This document shows, piece by piece, positions 36,690 to 45,411 of a stretch of 64,000 bases of DNA. Source of the DNA: Methylomonas sp. 11b. GTDB lineage: Bacteria; Pseudomonadota; Gammaproteobacteria; Methylococcales; Methylomonadaceae. Position numbers and translations under genes: made by a program. The stretch lies in NCBI RefSeq assembly GCF_000515215.1, contig NZ_KI911557.1, positions 2,661,741 to 2,725,740 of the forward strand, in the 5' to 3' direction. How positions within the stretch are numbered: position 1 is the stretch's first letter; each line of letters opens with the position of its first letter. The notes under the pieces are model-generated. The model was not told the DNA's origin and did not search any database. It worked only from the letters and a program-made list of their open reading frames with translations.

Positions 36690-36971
36690 CTAGATGTACC
36701 AAGCTTCATCATTATTCAAAAAAAGCTTTGCTGCCTCTCTAAGTACAGAGTTTTCCCGTTCAAGTTGGCGTATGCGTTTTTGCAAGTCTTCAATTGGCGC
36801 ATCTGACTGACTCGCAAAATGTCTGCTAAACCCTTCTACACCAATAGCTTTCCAGCCATAAATCGTCGATGGATGGACACCAAATTCATGCGCTGTTTTC
36901 GCAACACTTCCAACCTTTTCCAGGTACTTCAGTACTTTGATCTTGAATTCGTTCGAATAGGCTAATTTCAT
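36690..36971 (-). CDS. IS3-type transposase OrfA, orphan
   Basis: A 93-residue HTH protein. MKLAYSNEFKIKVLKYLEK starts the OrfA helix-turn-helix (EFGVHPSTIYGWK), followed by the leucine-zipper-like helix (LQKRIRQLERENSVLREAAKLFL). The OrfB integrase that should follow is absent, so this is a leftover of an IS3-family insertion. The ATG at 36971 is preferred over the GTG two codons upstream. Confidence 0.75.
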   Translation of the reverse strand: MKLAYSNEFKIKVLKYLEKVGSVAKTAHEFGVHPSTIYGWKAIGVEGFSRHFASQSDAPIEDLQKRIRQLERENSVLREAAKLFLNNDEAWYI

Positions 36972-36982
36972 TCGCACACCAA

Positions 36983-37034
36983 TACTAAGAAGTCCTTAGT
37001 ATATCTTATGATACCACTCTAAGAGAATCTTAGA
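36983..37034. promoter_or_regulatory. Two CTAAG-N5-CTTAG operators before the XRE gene
   Basis: TACTAAG-AAGTC-CTTAGTA (36983-37001) and TCTAAG-AGAAT-CTTAGA (37018-37034) are palindromes with the same core and spacer length, 34 bp apart centre to centre. They lie between the OrfA remnant and the XRE start at 37062, 28 bp upstream of its ATG, so autoregulation is likely. Confidence 0.65.
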
Positions 37035-37061
37035 CATGTCGATTATGCCTCTGGCAAAACC

Positions 37062-37388
37062 ATGTCTTTAAAAACCCCGATACCCGAACGTCTAAAGCAG
37101 GCAAGAACCAGAAAAGACATGACGCAACAAAAACTTGGAGAGCTGTTGGGGCTTGACCCAAATAATGCAAGTGCCCGCATGAATCAATATGAGCGAGGCA
37201 AGCACAGTCCTGATTTCACTACAATTAGACGAATATCTGAAATTCTTGATGTACCCGTTGCATATTTTTATTGTGAAGACGATGTTGAGGCAGAAATTGC
37301 AGAAGCTGTTCACCATTTGGATGTCGAACAAAAACAGCACTTGCTTTCATTTATAGAAAAGCTAATCCAAGAATCAAAGAAAAGTTGA
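37062..37388 (+). CDS. XRE-family HTH regulator
   Basis: A 108-residue protein. The HTH_3 domain covers about residues 8-68: PERLKQARTRKDMTQQKLGELL, then ARMNQYERGKHSPDFTTIRR, DVPVAYFYCED. A C-terminal helical tail could serve for dimerisation. It resembles SinR/phage repressors of mobile elements. The two palindromes upstream are its probable operators. It might control the cargo or recombinase genes. The 405 bp after it (37389-37793) show nothing recognisable. Confidence 0.88.
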   Translation: MSLKTPIPERLKQARTRKDMTQQKLGELLGLDPNNASARMNQYERGKHSPDFTTIRRISEILDVPVAYFYCEDDVEAEIAEAVHHLDVEQKQHLLSFIEKLIQESKKS

Positions 37389-37793
37389 ATTTGAATTTAC
37401 CACCCATTCCAACAAAAAGTCGGCCATCTATTACCATCGAAAATTGCCCTATTTCTATATCATTGCCCCGGTTCCGATGGGATTTTTTGGCAACTCTAAC
37501 TGTCGTTATCGCCCCTATGTAGATAGCAATTATTTCTCTTGATTGCTTGTCGCAAGCAATCTCTAGCTAACATACTAAAATCAACATGCCTGTAAGCCTA
37601 ACTTGAATAGCAATCTGGGTAAAATATCATACAAATTAAATACCTCTTTAGCTCTAAGTTCAATCAGATTGAAGTTATGTTTCCGGTAGATAGCTAGCCA
37701 TTCTTGTTTTGGGGTTAGACAATTTGCGCTGTATTCGTATCCCCAAAACTTAATATAGACCTTACCAAGCGATTTCTAACCTTATGGTTGATT

Positions 37794-38300
37794 TTACGAG
37801 TAAAGCTCTCCATACAAGTCAAGGTGAGTTAAATACAGGCGCAAATCGAATTCATACTGATGATATTGCGGCTCTATATGTCGGCACAGTTGATAAAAGC
37901 TTTTGTTGTGCTCTTTCTCACGAAAATGGGCAAGCTCATGGGTTGTTATCATTTTCAAAAATTCTTCTGGTCCATTTTTAAACACACTTGCGATTTTAAT
38001 CTCATTTACCGTTTTAGTTTTATTGCCTTGGACTTTAGTAAAAAAATGGTGCTGCCCTAATGCATGTTGGATAACTTTTATTTTCGAGTCATAAACTAGG
38101 CGATTAAGCGGCTGTGATTTTCCTAAATATCGACTCTTAAGACCCATTGTGTAATCATATAGTTGCTTGTCCGTGCGTATATTGTGAGGCACAGGGTATC
38201 TCTTGAGAAGAATTTCCGTTAATTTACCATTGTTGATTGTTTCTTGTACTTGTTCGAGGGTTTCTGCTGGATAGCCAATTAGATACTTTAATGAATGCAT
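37794..38300 (-). CDS. YgjP-like zinc metallopeptidase, intact copy carried by the island
   Basis: A 168-residue protein with the zinc motif HELAHFREKEHNKSF (HExxH plus a downstream His-Asn), the YgjP/M48-like metallopeptidase-domain pattern. It is full length. Its sequence aligns end to end with the host gene split by the island (5' part 44210-44579, 3' part 28379-28512) at very roughly half of residues identical, e.g. YDYTMGLKSRYL against YAYTMALKNQFL. The start at ATG 38300 equals the start of the host gene. It lies just after the last recombinase gene on the same strand and reads in the same direction. The role is unknown beyond a probable peptidase. Confidence 0.85.
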   Translation of the reverse strand: MHSLKYLIGYPAETLEQVQETINNGKLTEILLKRYPVPHNIRTDKQLYDYTMGLKSRYLGKSQPLNRLVYDSKIKVIQHALGQHHFFTKVQGNKTKTVNEIKIASVFKNGPEEFLKMITTHELAHFREKEHNKSFYQLCRHIEPQYHQYEFDLRLYLTHLDLYGELYS

Positions 38301-38356
38301 AAATGATCTGCACAATATGTTTATTTTCAGGCAGTAGAATAGCTTAATCGTTCATT

Positions 38357-38749
38357 TTAGATCTTGCGCAATGGAATAACATTTGTTCCAGCAAGTTGGG
38401 CAAGTTGCTTTTTCACCTCATATAGCTCATTTAAAAGGGAAATCTCTCTGCCTAATGCTGCTTCCAATTCGAGCCGGTACTGTTCTGCTTTGAGTCTTGA
38501 CTTTATTAACTTATCTTCAAATTGATTTGAATTTTTAGCTTGCTCCGCAGCAGCTACATCTATCGCATTTATAAAGTCGGAGAAGCTATCTCGCGCTTTT
38601 TTAATGCTTCCCTTTTTTCTGCTTGCTTCTAACGCTACTGCGTCATTAGTGATTTTCACACCTTTCCGAACATTAATAGGAGTTCCATTTTTAATTCTAT
38701 CCAAGGCATCAAAATAGTCGGTTAGAGAAGAAGTTGGCATTTTAGTCAC
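38357..38749 (-). CDS. Small coiled-coil accessory protein of the recombinase operon (Srap/TnpC-like)
   Basis: A 130-residue helical protein. Its C-terminal half (EDKLIKSRLKAEQYRLELEA, then LLNELYEVKKQLAQL) is a coiled coil. The start overlaps the end of the second integrase gene by eight bases. A small helical protein in this position is the fourth component in Tn554 (TnpC, about 125 residues) and of SE elements (srap). Assignment is by position and shape. Confidence 0.7.
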   Translation of the reverse strand: MTKMPTSSLTDYFDALDRIKNGTPINVRKGVKITNDAVALEASRKKGSIKKARDSFSDFINAIDVAAAEQAKNSNQFEDKLIKSRLKAEQYRLELEAALGREISLLNELYEVKKQLAQLAGTNVIPLRKI

Positions 38750-40754
38750 CGTTGTTCAGATCAATCTTTATAGCTCGATTTCTTGCAGAAATTAATATAT
38801 CTAGGTCAGCTTGTTCAGTTCTATATTCAACTAAATTTTTATCCAAAGAGCTAACTAGCTTTTCTTGTGCCGCAATAACTCTTTCAAGCTTATTAATATT
38901 ACATACCAAATTTTTACACCCATTTTGAAGACAGTCCGTATTTATCCACTTTAAAGCTGGTTGTTTGCAAGTCTCCGTGCTAGTGCATCCACCTAAAAGT
39001 GTTTCACGGTAGGCTATTTCTCCCCTTTTAAATTGCTGTAGAGTTTTTTCCCTATCAAATGATATTTCACCGTCAACACCTATGATTCTATTTTTAATCC
39101 ATGAAGCATGACCACCAAACAAAATATCATCTGATAATAGAACATTTAGTATATAGCTCAACCCCTCCGATTCTGGCATTGTTTCCTGCCATAGAGCACC
39201 AAAGTGTAACTTGTCGTTGCCTATAAAATTTTTGGCGTAAATAGATCCTTTAGCATAATAGAGAGACATTTCATTGGTGATATGTTGGAGCTGCCGCCGT
39301 AAAGATGGCAATGAAACAAGGCCAGAACGTTGAGCATAAAGGGCAAGAGATCGACGTAATTGATGCGAAGTAAATGTCCACGCGTTCCCTGGGGAGAATT
39401 TATCATCAGCCCTCCAAGCTCTATGAGGGTCGATCTGCTCTAGCTCACAAACATCTTCCTCTTGAATTAATGGCTGCACTGTCTTACGGAATCTCGGCAT
39501 GCGGCTTAAATCAATTTTGTTAGGCCTAAAGCGCCCGTCTTCAGGTACTACTGAGCCGCCTGCTAAGGAGAGGTAGCCTACAGAGACGAATAAGGGATAG
39601 TATTTTATGTTCGTTTTTAAGTCGTCGGCATTAACTCCGAATGTTGAATATATGCTCTCTGCAATTTTCTGTGCTGTCTTGATGGCTTTGTATGCTTCAG
39701 CGTTGGTAACCCATCGTGTTTGCTTTTTGCGACTGTTGTTTAACTTTGTTGTACGGCCTAAAACAATGTAATGTTCTATACCGTTGATAGTCTTTGTTTC
39801 TATGCAATTGTATGGCAATGAAAATGCCTCGTCATCCCGCATCCCGGTAAACAGTTGAATTGTTAACTTCGCTGCCAACTGAGTTTCTGCTATTAAAGTC
39901 GATAAGCTCTTAACATTATGATTAAGTCCATTTTCGGTTATATATTTTAAGCAGATTTCCGAAGCGAGCTGAGGAAATGTTAAGTTTTTCCTATATGGAA
40001 TACCTAATTTTCTAGCTATGTGAAATTGGCCACGAACACTTCTTCCGGCAAAGGGATTTTTTCTACAAATTTCAGCAGTAATCAGCATATCTTCCGCCAC
40101 TTTATCCCAGTCGGATAGTGATAAGGTAAGTTGACTAATAATTATTGAATATATCCTAGTTGGAATTGGTGAATGTTGACTAAGTGTATCTCTATACTGC
40201 ATTCCACGGGTGCGTATTGCCTGAAGAAATTTATGCCCTACTATTGTAAAACCATATTTATAATTAGTTAATTGCGGTAATAATGAGCCTAAAGATTGTA
40301 CGATCCACCCTGATTTTTGTAATTCAACGAAATTCCATAATTTTTTTTCATCCCCTAGTAAATCGCGTATCGACAATTTATTTGTATCACAAAAGCGAGC
40401 TAGAGCATTAACTGTTGTGAGATAATTTTGTAGAGTTCCTATGCTTAACGAAGGGCCATTACGGAGCCACATTAATAAAAATAGGATCTGTCGAGACTCA
40501 TCCATTAGCTCCTTTCGTCGAAACGTTATCTCTCCGTTATCCCAAAATTCAAAACTTAGTATGCGTGGCTTTTCTTCAGGATGATAAGCAGATAAGTTCC
40601 AAGTATTATCGCCATATACAGATGCAACTGAGCCGTTGCGGTGGCGACTGACTACGAAGCTACTGTTAGGTTGCTCATTATGTGAATCATGGAATGTGTC
40701 TGGCGACACCGCGCCTACAGGAATATCTAATTTAGCTTCATACATCAGCCTCAT
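38742..40754 (-). CDS. Tyrosine recombinase IntB/TnpB-like
   Basis: A 670-residue integrase. The catalytic residues of the tyrosine recombinase family are visible: Arg in LFTGMRDDEAFSLP, His-x-x-Arg in TSHQLRRSLALYAQ, His in LRRQLQHITNEMS, and Tyr in MSLYYAKG. The long C-terminus holds a Cys-rich stretch (CTSTETCKQ, CLQNGCKNLVC) before a coiled coil. ATGA overlap with the upstream gene. With IntA it would carry out strand exchange at the island ends. Confidence 0.85.
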   Translation of the reverse strand: MRLMYEAKLDIPVGAVSPDTFHDSHNEQPNSSFVVSRHRNGSVASVYGDNTWNLSAYHPEEKPRILSFEFWDNGEITFRRKELMDESRQILFLLMWLRNGPSLSIGTLQNYLTTVNALARFCDTNKLSIRDLLGDEKKLWNFVELQKSGWIVQSLGSLLPQLTNYKYGFTIVGHKFLQAIRTRGMQYRDTLSQHSPIPTRIYSIIISQLTLSLSDWDKVAEDMLITAEICRKNPFAGRSVRGQFHIARKLGIPYRKNLTFPQLASEICLKYITENGLNHNVKSLSTLIAETQLAAKLTIQLFTGMRDDEAFSLPYNCIETKTINGIEHYIVLGRTTKLNNSRKKQTRWVTNAEAYKAIKTAQKIAESIYSTFGVNADDLKTNIKYYPLFVSVGYLSLAGGSVVPEDGRFRPNKIDLSRMPRFRKTVQPLIQEEDVCELEQIDPHRAWRADDKFSPGNAWTFTSHQLRRSLALYAQRSGLVSLPSLRRQLQHITNEMSLYYAKGSIYAKNFIGNDKLHFGALWQETMPESEGLSYILNVLLSDDILFGGHASWIKNRIIGVDGEISFDREKTLQQFKRGEIAYRETLLGGCTSTETCKQPALKWINTDCLQNGCKNLVCNINKLERVIAAQEKLVSSLDKNLVEYRTEQADLDILISARNRAIKIDLNNGD

Positions 40755-42655
40755 TGGATTAACTCCAAATCAATAAGCATTTCGAGTTTTCTAGCCCAAT
40801 AAGAATCAAGCTCTCCAAATTCGTCCACTTCTTTAGCTATTTTTTCTACTAGTTCTGTATTATGCTCTCGAATTTTGTCCAAAATTTTATTGATTCTATT
40901 TAGAACAAGGATTATTGTCTCTTCATGATATTGAATTGTAGGTGATAAACGAATGGATTGTTGAATGCAATATCTGCAACTGATTAGCTTTCTAGTGTCA
41001 ATTTCATCCGCGTGAACCTTAAATTTGTCGCAGAATAGGCAACCTTCGGGTTTTTTACAATCCAAATCTACACTATTGGTAGAAATTATCCTTGATGGTG
41101 ATCCATAGCTTGAGCAGGTACCTAATGACTGGGTGATTCCTCCAGTAATTTTGGTATCTTTTGATACTACTGTTTTCGAAACCTCATTAAGAAATTTTGA
41201 TACCTCTTGGATCTGCGTATTTTCTGAACCAGAGATGTACGAAGCCAAGACTGTCTTTTCGGTATTTTGTAAAATTAATGCTGTAGTTGCTGGATCAGTA
41301 TTTCGAATCAGCCAGTCACTTTTGGCTGCTCTCCACTGGCGAGCATTTATAGGTTTTAAAGGATGATGTATTTTCTTTAGAGAATTATAGGTGTGGATAA
41401 GTGTAATTTTTATTTGAGTAGGTTCGGATGTTCGTTTACAGCCTCTTTGAAAAAATAGCCATTCACACTGGAATTCTTGAAGTAAGTATTTTCTCAATGA
41501 TAAAAATTTTTCAAACTTCGGCATGAAAGAACTTGGAAGCTCAAAACTGACATCTTTATTATTAGCGCGCCATTTTATTGTTCTAAATAACTGCCTCGAT
41601 GGCTCAATAGTGTAATCATCTGACCAAGTTAGATTTACCACTTGCGACCAATTCATTCCAGTTTCCGCTAAAAACAGAATAACAAAAAAGTTTAGCGCGT
41701 TCATTCCTTGGTTAAGCCTATGAATATCGTGGTAATTTCTATTGGATTTATTTATTTGTTTATTAGCTTCCTTTATTGCCACTTTTATTTGATTTTCTGG
41801 CTTAATTGAAAACCCAGGAATATTCATTATTTCAGCAAGAGTAGAAACTCTACCTTCTTTGTAATTGAATGCGAACGATCTATTATCAGTTGACAAATAA
41901 TGTTTAAACCAAATCGTGGTAGGGAATATCCATAGTTTATTTTGAGGATAATTTGCGAAGGACGGAAGACTCAGCTGGAACGGGTAATACTGAAAACTGG
42001 TTACAAACGGCACTATACTTTCGAACAAGCATTCGCATAAGCAAAGTATTTCGGACTGGGTTTTCTCATTTGGTGGTGAGGTGCTGATTCTCAATGCGGC
42101 GTTTGTTCTTATTAAATTAATACCATGCGAAAAGCTGTCTGTATTGAAAAACCCCTCTAGTACCTTTAATACTGTTATTTGTTGGCGAGCAGCGCCATTT
42201 ACTGATATTGCGTTTGTATTTACCCTCTCTCTGAGGTTTTTCACATAGTCTCGAAATGCTAATTTCGCGTTATCCACATCGCTGATTGCTTCTCTATAGT
42301 TATTTTGATCTGCCCAGTCCATGAATGGAATAAATCGAGCTGCGAAATCTCGCACAGTTTCTGGCCTATTACCACTGTACAATACTTCGTCAGATACGTA
42401 TCTAATAAGCTTTCTTACAGCATGCTTTCTATCTGCACTTAGGCTGCTTAGATTTACTTTTCTCCCGCCGGCCTTTTTTCTTCTTTTATTGGCTTCGCTG
42501 TATTTTTTGGTTTCTTCTCTATCAAAATAGCAAAGGGCACCAAAGTCAACGGTGTTTCCTTTTGGGAATTTTAAGATAACCAAATGAGGGTGTTGGATGT
42601 CGTCATATTCAGGAAGTGGCAATTCGTAAACTGTAGTGTCTCGCTCATTTTTCAT
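40751..42655 (-). CDS. Degenerate tyrosine-recombinase-fold protein (Tfp-like)
   Basis: A 634-residue protein between the two active integrases. The recombinase fold is recognisable, but key residues are changed: ETGMNWSQVVNLTW has Asn where the first catalytic Arg should be, NARQWRAAKSDWL keeps one Arg but not the His, and ILQNTEKTVLASY lacks the second His. A Cys pair set (DCKKPEGCLFCDK, SCRYC) may bind zinc. A catalytically dead middle recombinase is the hallmark of the tfp gene in strand-biased circularizing elements. It overlaps intB by four bases. Confidence 0.75.
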   Translation of the reverse strand: MKNERDTTVYELPLPEYDDIQHPHLVILKFPKGNTVDFGALCYFDREETKKYSEANKRRKKAGGRKVNLSSLSADRKHAVRKLIRYVSDEVLYSGNRPETVRDFAARFIPFMDWADQNNYREAISDVDNAKLAFRDYVKNLRERVNTNAISVNGAARQQITVLKVLEGFFNTDSFSHGINLIRTNAALRISTSPPNEKTQSEILCLCECLFESIVPFVTSFQYYPFQLSLPSFANYPQNKLWIFPTTIWFKHYLSTDNRSFAFNYKEGRVSTLAEIMNIPGFSIKPENQIKVAIKEANKQINKSNRNYHDIHRLNQGMNALNFFVILFLAETGMNWSQVVNLTWSDDYTIEPSRQLFRTIKWRANNKDVSFELPSSFMPKFEKFLSLRKYLLQEFQCEWLFFQRGCKRTSEPTQIKITLIHTYNSLKKIHHPLKPINARQWRAAKSDWLIRNTDPATTALILQNTEKTVLASYISGSENTQIQEVSKFLNEVSKTVVSKDTKITGGITQSLGTCSSYGSPSRIISTNSVDLDCKKPEGCLFCDKFKVHADEIDTRKLISCRYCIQQSIRLSPTIQYHEETIILVLNRINKILDKIREHNTELVEKIAKEVDEFGELDSYWARKLEMLIDLELIQ

Positions 42656-42662
42656 CTTGGAT

Positions 42663-44108
42663 TTACAGGCATATATCGACCAAGTTTTTTAGATGTTCGT
42701 CATACCTAGCGTTAATGTTTGAGACTATCTCAAGGTTGGAGCGGTACTGGAGATATCTATCCGTAGTTGCAGAAGATTCGTGACTCATACGTGCTTTTAC
42801 AAACTCTCTAGCTTGGTGCAATGTTATTTCGCCTATACTTACTCGCTCCAATTGTCTATCAGTTAAGTTCATTCCATATGATGCTCTTGTATCATGAAAT
42901 TGGTAATGGAAATCTGGGGCGTTATTTTTAGTTCTAATTAATGGGATAACTCTATCAGTAATAAATTGTCTTACCCCCTGCCCAGCTTTGGCATGACGTA
43001 TTGAATAAGATTGATTGAACATAAGGCTATCCGATTTACTTTTATATAATGGCGATCCTCTTACGCTGAGAAACAGATATTGACTTTCATTTTCGCCCAC
43101 ATCTGATCTAGCTCTGCGTTTTTTAGCTCGTTCACTTTTTGCATAAATATTTAGCTTTTTATAAAGCCATATGGGAATGTGAATAATTATTTTTTTATCA
43201 TTTTTAGTATCTATATCGGTTCCAGGCCCTGCGGGAAGTCTGACTTCATCAGCGGTTCCACTATTAAACTCGGCGGACACGTGTTTAATTCTCATCGTTA
43301 AAATTGTTTGTATTCTTGCGCCAGTTACCAATCCAAGCAAATGAATCAGTAACATTTCGGTATTTCCTAAAGAAATCAAGGAATCTATTAGCCATTCTTG
43401 TTCTTGTGTTGTTAGCGGCTTAAGTTTTCCGCCATCGTCTATTCGTTTATCGTATGGGTCTTGTGACTGCGTCGTCTTAATTGATACATCTGTGGACGTT
43501 ATATGTTTTGAAAATTTAAAACCATGTAAGTCTACTAGCTGAATGTACCGATCTGATTCCTTCCAAGGCAAATTTGTAGGAGTTAAAGTGCCTTCCTGTT
43601 TTAGCCATGAATAAAACGATATAACTGCACTCATACGACGCTTTGCTGTGGACGCTTTAAGTCGTCCAGACGCAATCTCAAGCTTTAGGTAGCTGTGATA
43701 GCGATAGGTTGGTCTTTTAAGTTTATGTGAAGGGAAATCTGTCCAGTCGATTTCAGTTTCATCTAGAAAACGACGAAAAGCTGCTAGCGAGTCAGCAATA
43801 CTCGCATATGTCGACATTGTTGGTGAAATGCTTGATTCAATTCTAGATAGGAGATAAATATTTGCTTCAGCCCAGGGGACTCCATTCTTATCTAAAACTA
43901 TTGGATATAGATTAAATTCTGAGCGCATCCATGATGGCTTATGATCTGTGCGATTACCCTCTACTTCATCGTGTTTTTTGCGAACGTAATACTCGAAATA
44001 TGTCCCCCCTTTTGATAAAGGAACCTTTATAGCATTCTTATCAGAGGGGGAGGCTATTTCAGTTATTTCTAGAATTGGTAGCAATATTCTTCTGGCTTCT
44101 CGTTTCAT
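42663..44108 (-). CDS. Tyrosine recombinase IntA/TnpA-like
   Basis: A 481-residue integrase, first gene of the recombinase operon, starting 102 bp inside the right end of the island. All catalytic residues are visible: Arg in GLVTGARIQTILTM, His-x-x-Arg in QFHDTRASYGMN, His in KARMSHESSATTDRY and Tyr in that last motif. The SAM-like N-terminal core-binding domain covers about 85-180. It ends seven bases before the Tfp-like gene. Confidence 0.88.
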   Translation of the reverse strand: MKREARRILLPILEITEIASPSDKNAIKVPLSKGGTYFEYYVRKKHDEVEGNRTDHKPSWMRSEFNLYPIVLDKNGVPWAEANIYLLSRIESSISPTMSTYASIADSLAAFRRFLDETEIDWTDFPSHKLKRPTYRYHSYLKLEIASGRLKASTAKRRMSAVISFYSWLKQEGTLTPTNLPWKESDRYIQLVDLHGFKFSKHITSTDVSIKTTQSQDPYDKRIDDGGKLKPLTTQEQEWLIDSLISLGNTEMLLIHLLGLVTGARIQTILTMRIKHVSAEFNSGTADEVRLPAGPGTDIDTKNDKKIIIHIPIWLYKKLNIYAKSERAKKRRARSDVGENESQYLFLSVRGSPLYKSKSDSLMFNQSYSIRHAKAGQGVRQFITDRVIPLIRTKNNAPDFHYQFHDTRASYGMNLTDRQLERVSIGEITLHQAREFVKARMSHESSATTDRYLQYRSNLEIVSNINARYDEHLKNLVDICL

Positions 44109-44199
44109 ATCAATGATTTTTTGAGTTGGGCCAGAGCGAGTTGTTATGGCTTGATGTCCATATTAATAAGACTTGAAGATCATATCAATTCGTCATTTA

Positions 44200-44209
44200 C
44201 TTGTGAGTA
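44200..44209 (-). repeat. Right terminal inverted repeat of the island
   Basis: Read inward (complement), TACTCACAAG. It abuts the interrupted gene directly with no extra core bases, unlike the left end. A subterminal TGTCCAT lies at 44155-44161. Confidence 0.6.
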
Positions 44210-44579
44210 CCAGCTCGTGGACGACGATCATTTTCAAAAACTCCGGCGGCGCAAGTTTAAAGATCGCGCCGATGCGAATTTCATTTTTCGATTTTAAATT
44301 GCCGCCCTGCACCCGCGAAACCACCGAGTGCAACCCCAAGGCCTGATGTAATACATCGATTTTGTCGTCGTAAACGACTTTACTGAGCGGACCGGATTGC
44401 CGCAGAAATTGATTTTTAAGAGCCATCGTGTAGGCATAAAGCGCCTTGTCGGTCTTTATGTCGTGCGGTCGGGGGTATTTTTTTAGCAGCAGCGCGGGCA
44501 GTTTGTCGCTGTCGATCAGCGTATGCACTTGCGCGGTGATGGCAGGCGCATAGCCGGCCAGGTATTTTAACGGGCGCAT
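44210..44579 (-). pseudogene. YgjP-like metallopeptidase gene, 5' part cut off by the island
   Basis: 123 codons plus one base of the host gene, from MRPLKYLAGYAP to FLKMIVVHEL. The frame then enters the island and stops after VLTSK. The zinc motif HELAH is cut after HEL plus the first base of the Ala codon. The rest lies at 28379-28512. The truncated product would lack the catalytic Glu-His context, so it is inactive. Confidence 0.88.
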
Positions 44580-44604
44580 AAGCTAAAACCACGCACCCGT
44601 TGGC

Positions 44605-44880
44605 TCAGTCCCATGGCGGCTCGTCTCCGTCATAGGCTACGAAGTTTTTATCGCTGGAGCGGGTAGTGCCGCCGACTACGCTATCGGCTTTTGGTTTTCT
44701 CGATTCGTCGCTGGGCAATTGAGCAAGACCAGGCTCGGTTTGCCATTTGGCAAACAGCGCCATGTCTTTATTGGCGGGGACATACCATTTCTTGACAGCA
44801 GCATCCCATCTGGCGCCCAGCGCTTTAGCCGCATCCTTCTCGGCATAGGGTACGTTCAGGTAAGTTTTCGCGTCAGCCAT
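44605..44880 (-). CDS. DUF5710-domain protein
   Basis: A 91-residue protein. The first 45 residues form the DUF5710 module (TYLNVPYAEKDAAKALGARW, then AVKKWYVPAN), often found at the N-terminus of plasmid-type primases and TOPRIM proteins but here alone. The remainder is disordered and ends DEPPWD. It lies 25 bp upstream of the split ygjP-like gene on the same strand, thus likely co-transcribed before the insertion. A DNA-related role is only a guess. Confidence 0.75.
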   Translation of the reverse strand: MADAKTYLNVPYAEKDAAKALGARWDAAVKKWYVPANKDMALFAKWQTEPGLAQLPSDESRKPKADSVVGGTTRSSDKNFVAYDGDEPPWD

Positions 44881-45037
44881 TTACCGCAGCCGGTTCAAGA
44901 TTAATTGCATCGCAATATTGTAAATCATTGCTTAGGCAAACGACGCGGATAATCCAAGCTTACCTGTTGAAAACCTGGCGCTGAGTGAGTTTGACGAAAC
45001 AACGGCCGGATCGGCCAAGCCGCAGAAAAATCAAAGC

Positions 45038-45187
45038 CTACGGTTTTTTGCGATTCGAACCCATGGTGCTGGCAAACGTGGTCGCTGCGAGCAATGCCGA
45101 GGAAATAATAAAATCGCCCGAAATAAATTCGATAACGCCAGTGACGAACACCAGCCCGGTCAAAATATCTTTGTGTAAGCGGTTCAT
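45038..45187 (-). CDS. Small hydrophobic protein, 49 residues
   Basis: ATG at complement 45185-45187 with GGGAAGCG upstream; stop at 45038-45040. The sequence starts MNRLHKDILTGLVFVTGVIE and holds two hydrophobic stretches (about 8-24 and 27-43) with a basic tail. Codon use looks chromosomal. No family recognised; a small inner-membrane protein. Nothing else is seen in 44881-45411. Confidence 0.5.
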   Translation of the reverse strand: MNRLHKDILTGLVFVTGVIEFISGDFIISSALLAATTFASTMGSNRKKP

Positions 45188-45411
45188 GTTCGCTTCCCGA
45201 AGTAATTAATGCATTTAGACTATATGCCCGACCACATTAATTAACAATGATACTAAAAATACATTGATTGATCGCTAAAAGGAAACAATCAAATAAATCA
45301 ACCCCCAAGCCGATTCAAAACTTAAGCCCAATCACGCTTTTAAGATCAGCGACATAGACACCTCAAAGCTTGCGTGGCACTCCAGGCGGTTTGCAGGCCG
45401 GTTAACTTGGC

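Larger units (their letters stand above)
28513..44209. mobile_element. Integrative element (Tn554/SE-type) carrying defence genes, inserted in a ygjP-like gene
   Basis: 15,697 bp, visibly more AT-rich than the flanks. Removing it restores the interrupted gene exactly in frame, which fixes both ends to within one base. The end sequences TACTCTCAAC (28519-28528) and TACTCACAAG (complement 44200-44209) are imperfect inverted repeats; six bases (28513-28518) lie between the left one and the target, as expected for a 6-bp crossover core. TGTCCAT/ATGGACA motifs recur subterminally (28539, 28588, 28610, 44155). Recombinase genes start about 100 bp from the right end and read inward. Cargo: Lamassu, retron, XRE regulator, metallopeptidase. 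Insertion-sequence debris shows secondary decay. Confidence 0.85.

Noticed and set aside
37784..38094. Plus-strand frames over 37784-38094.
   Set aside because: Antisense shadows of the metallopeptidase gene at 37794-38300.
44985..45209. Plus-strand frame of 74 codons.
   Set aside because: The opposite strand holds a better candidate: a 49-residue hydrophobic protein with a ribosome site at 45038-45187.
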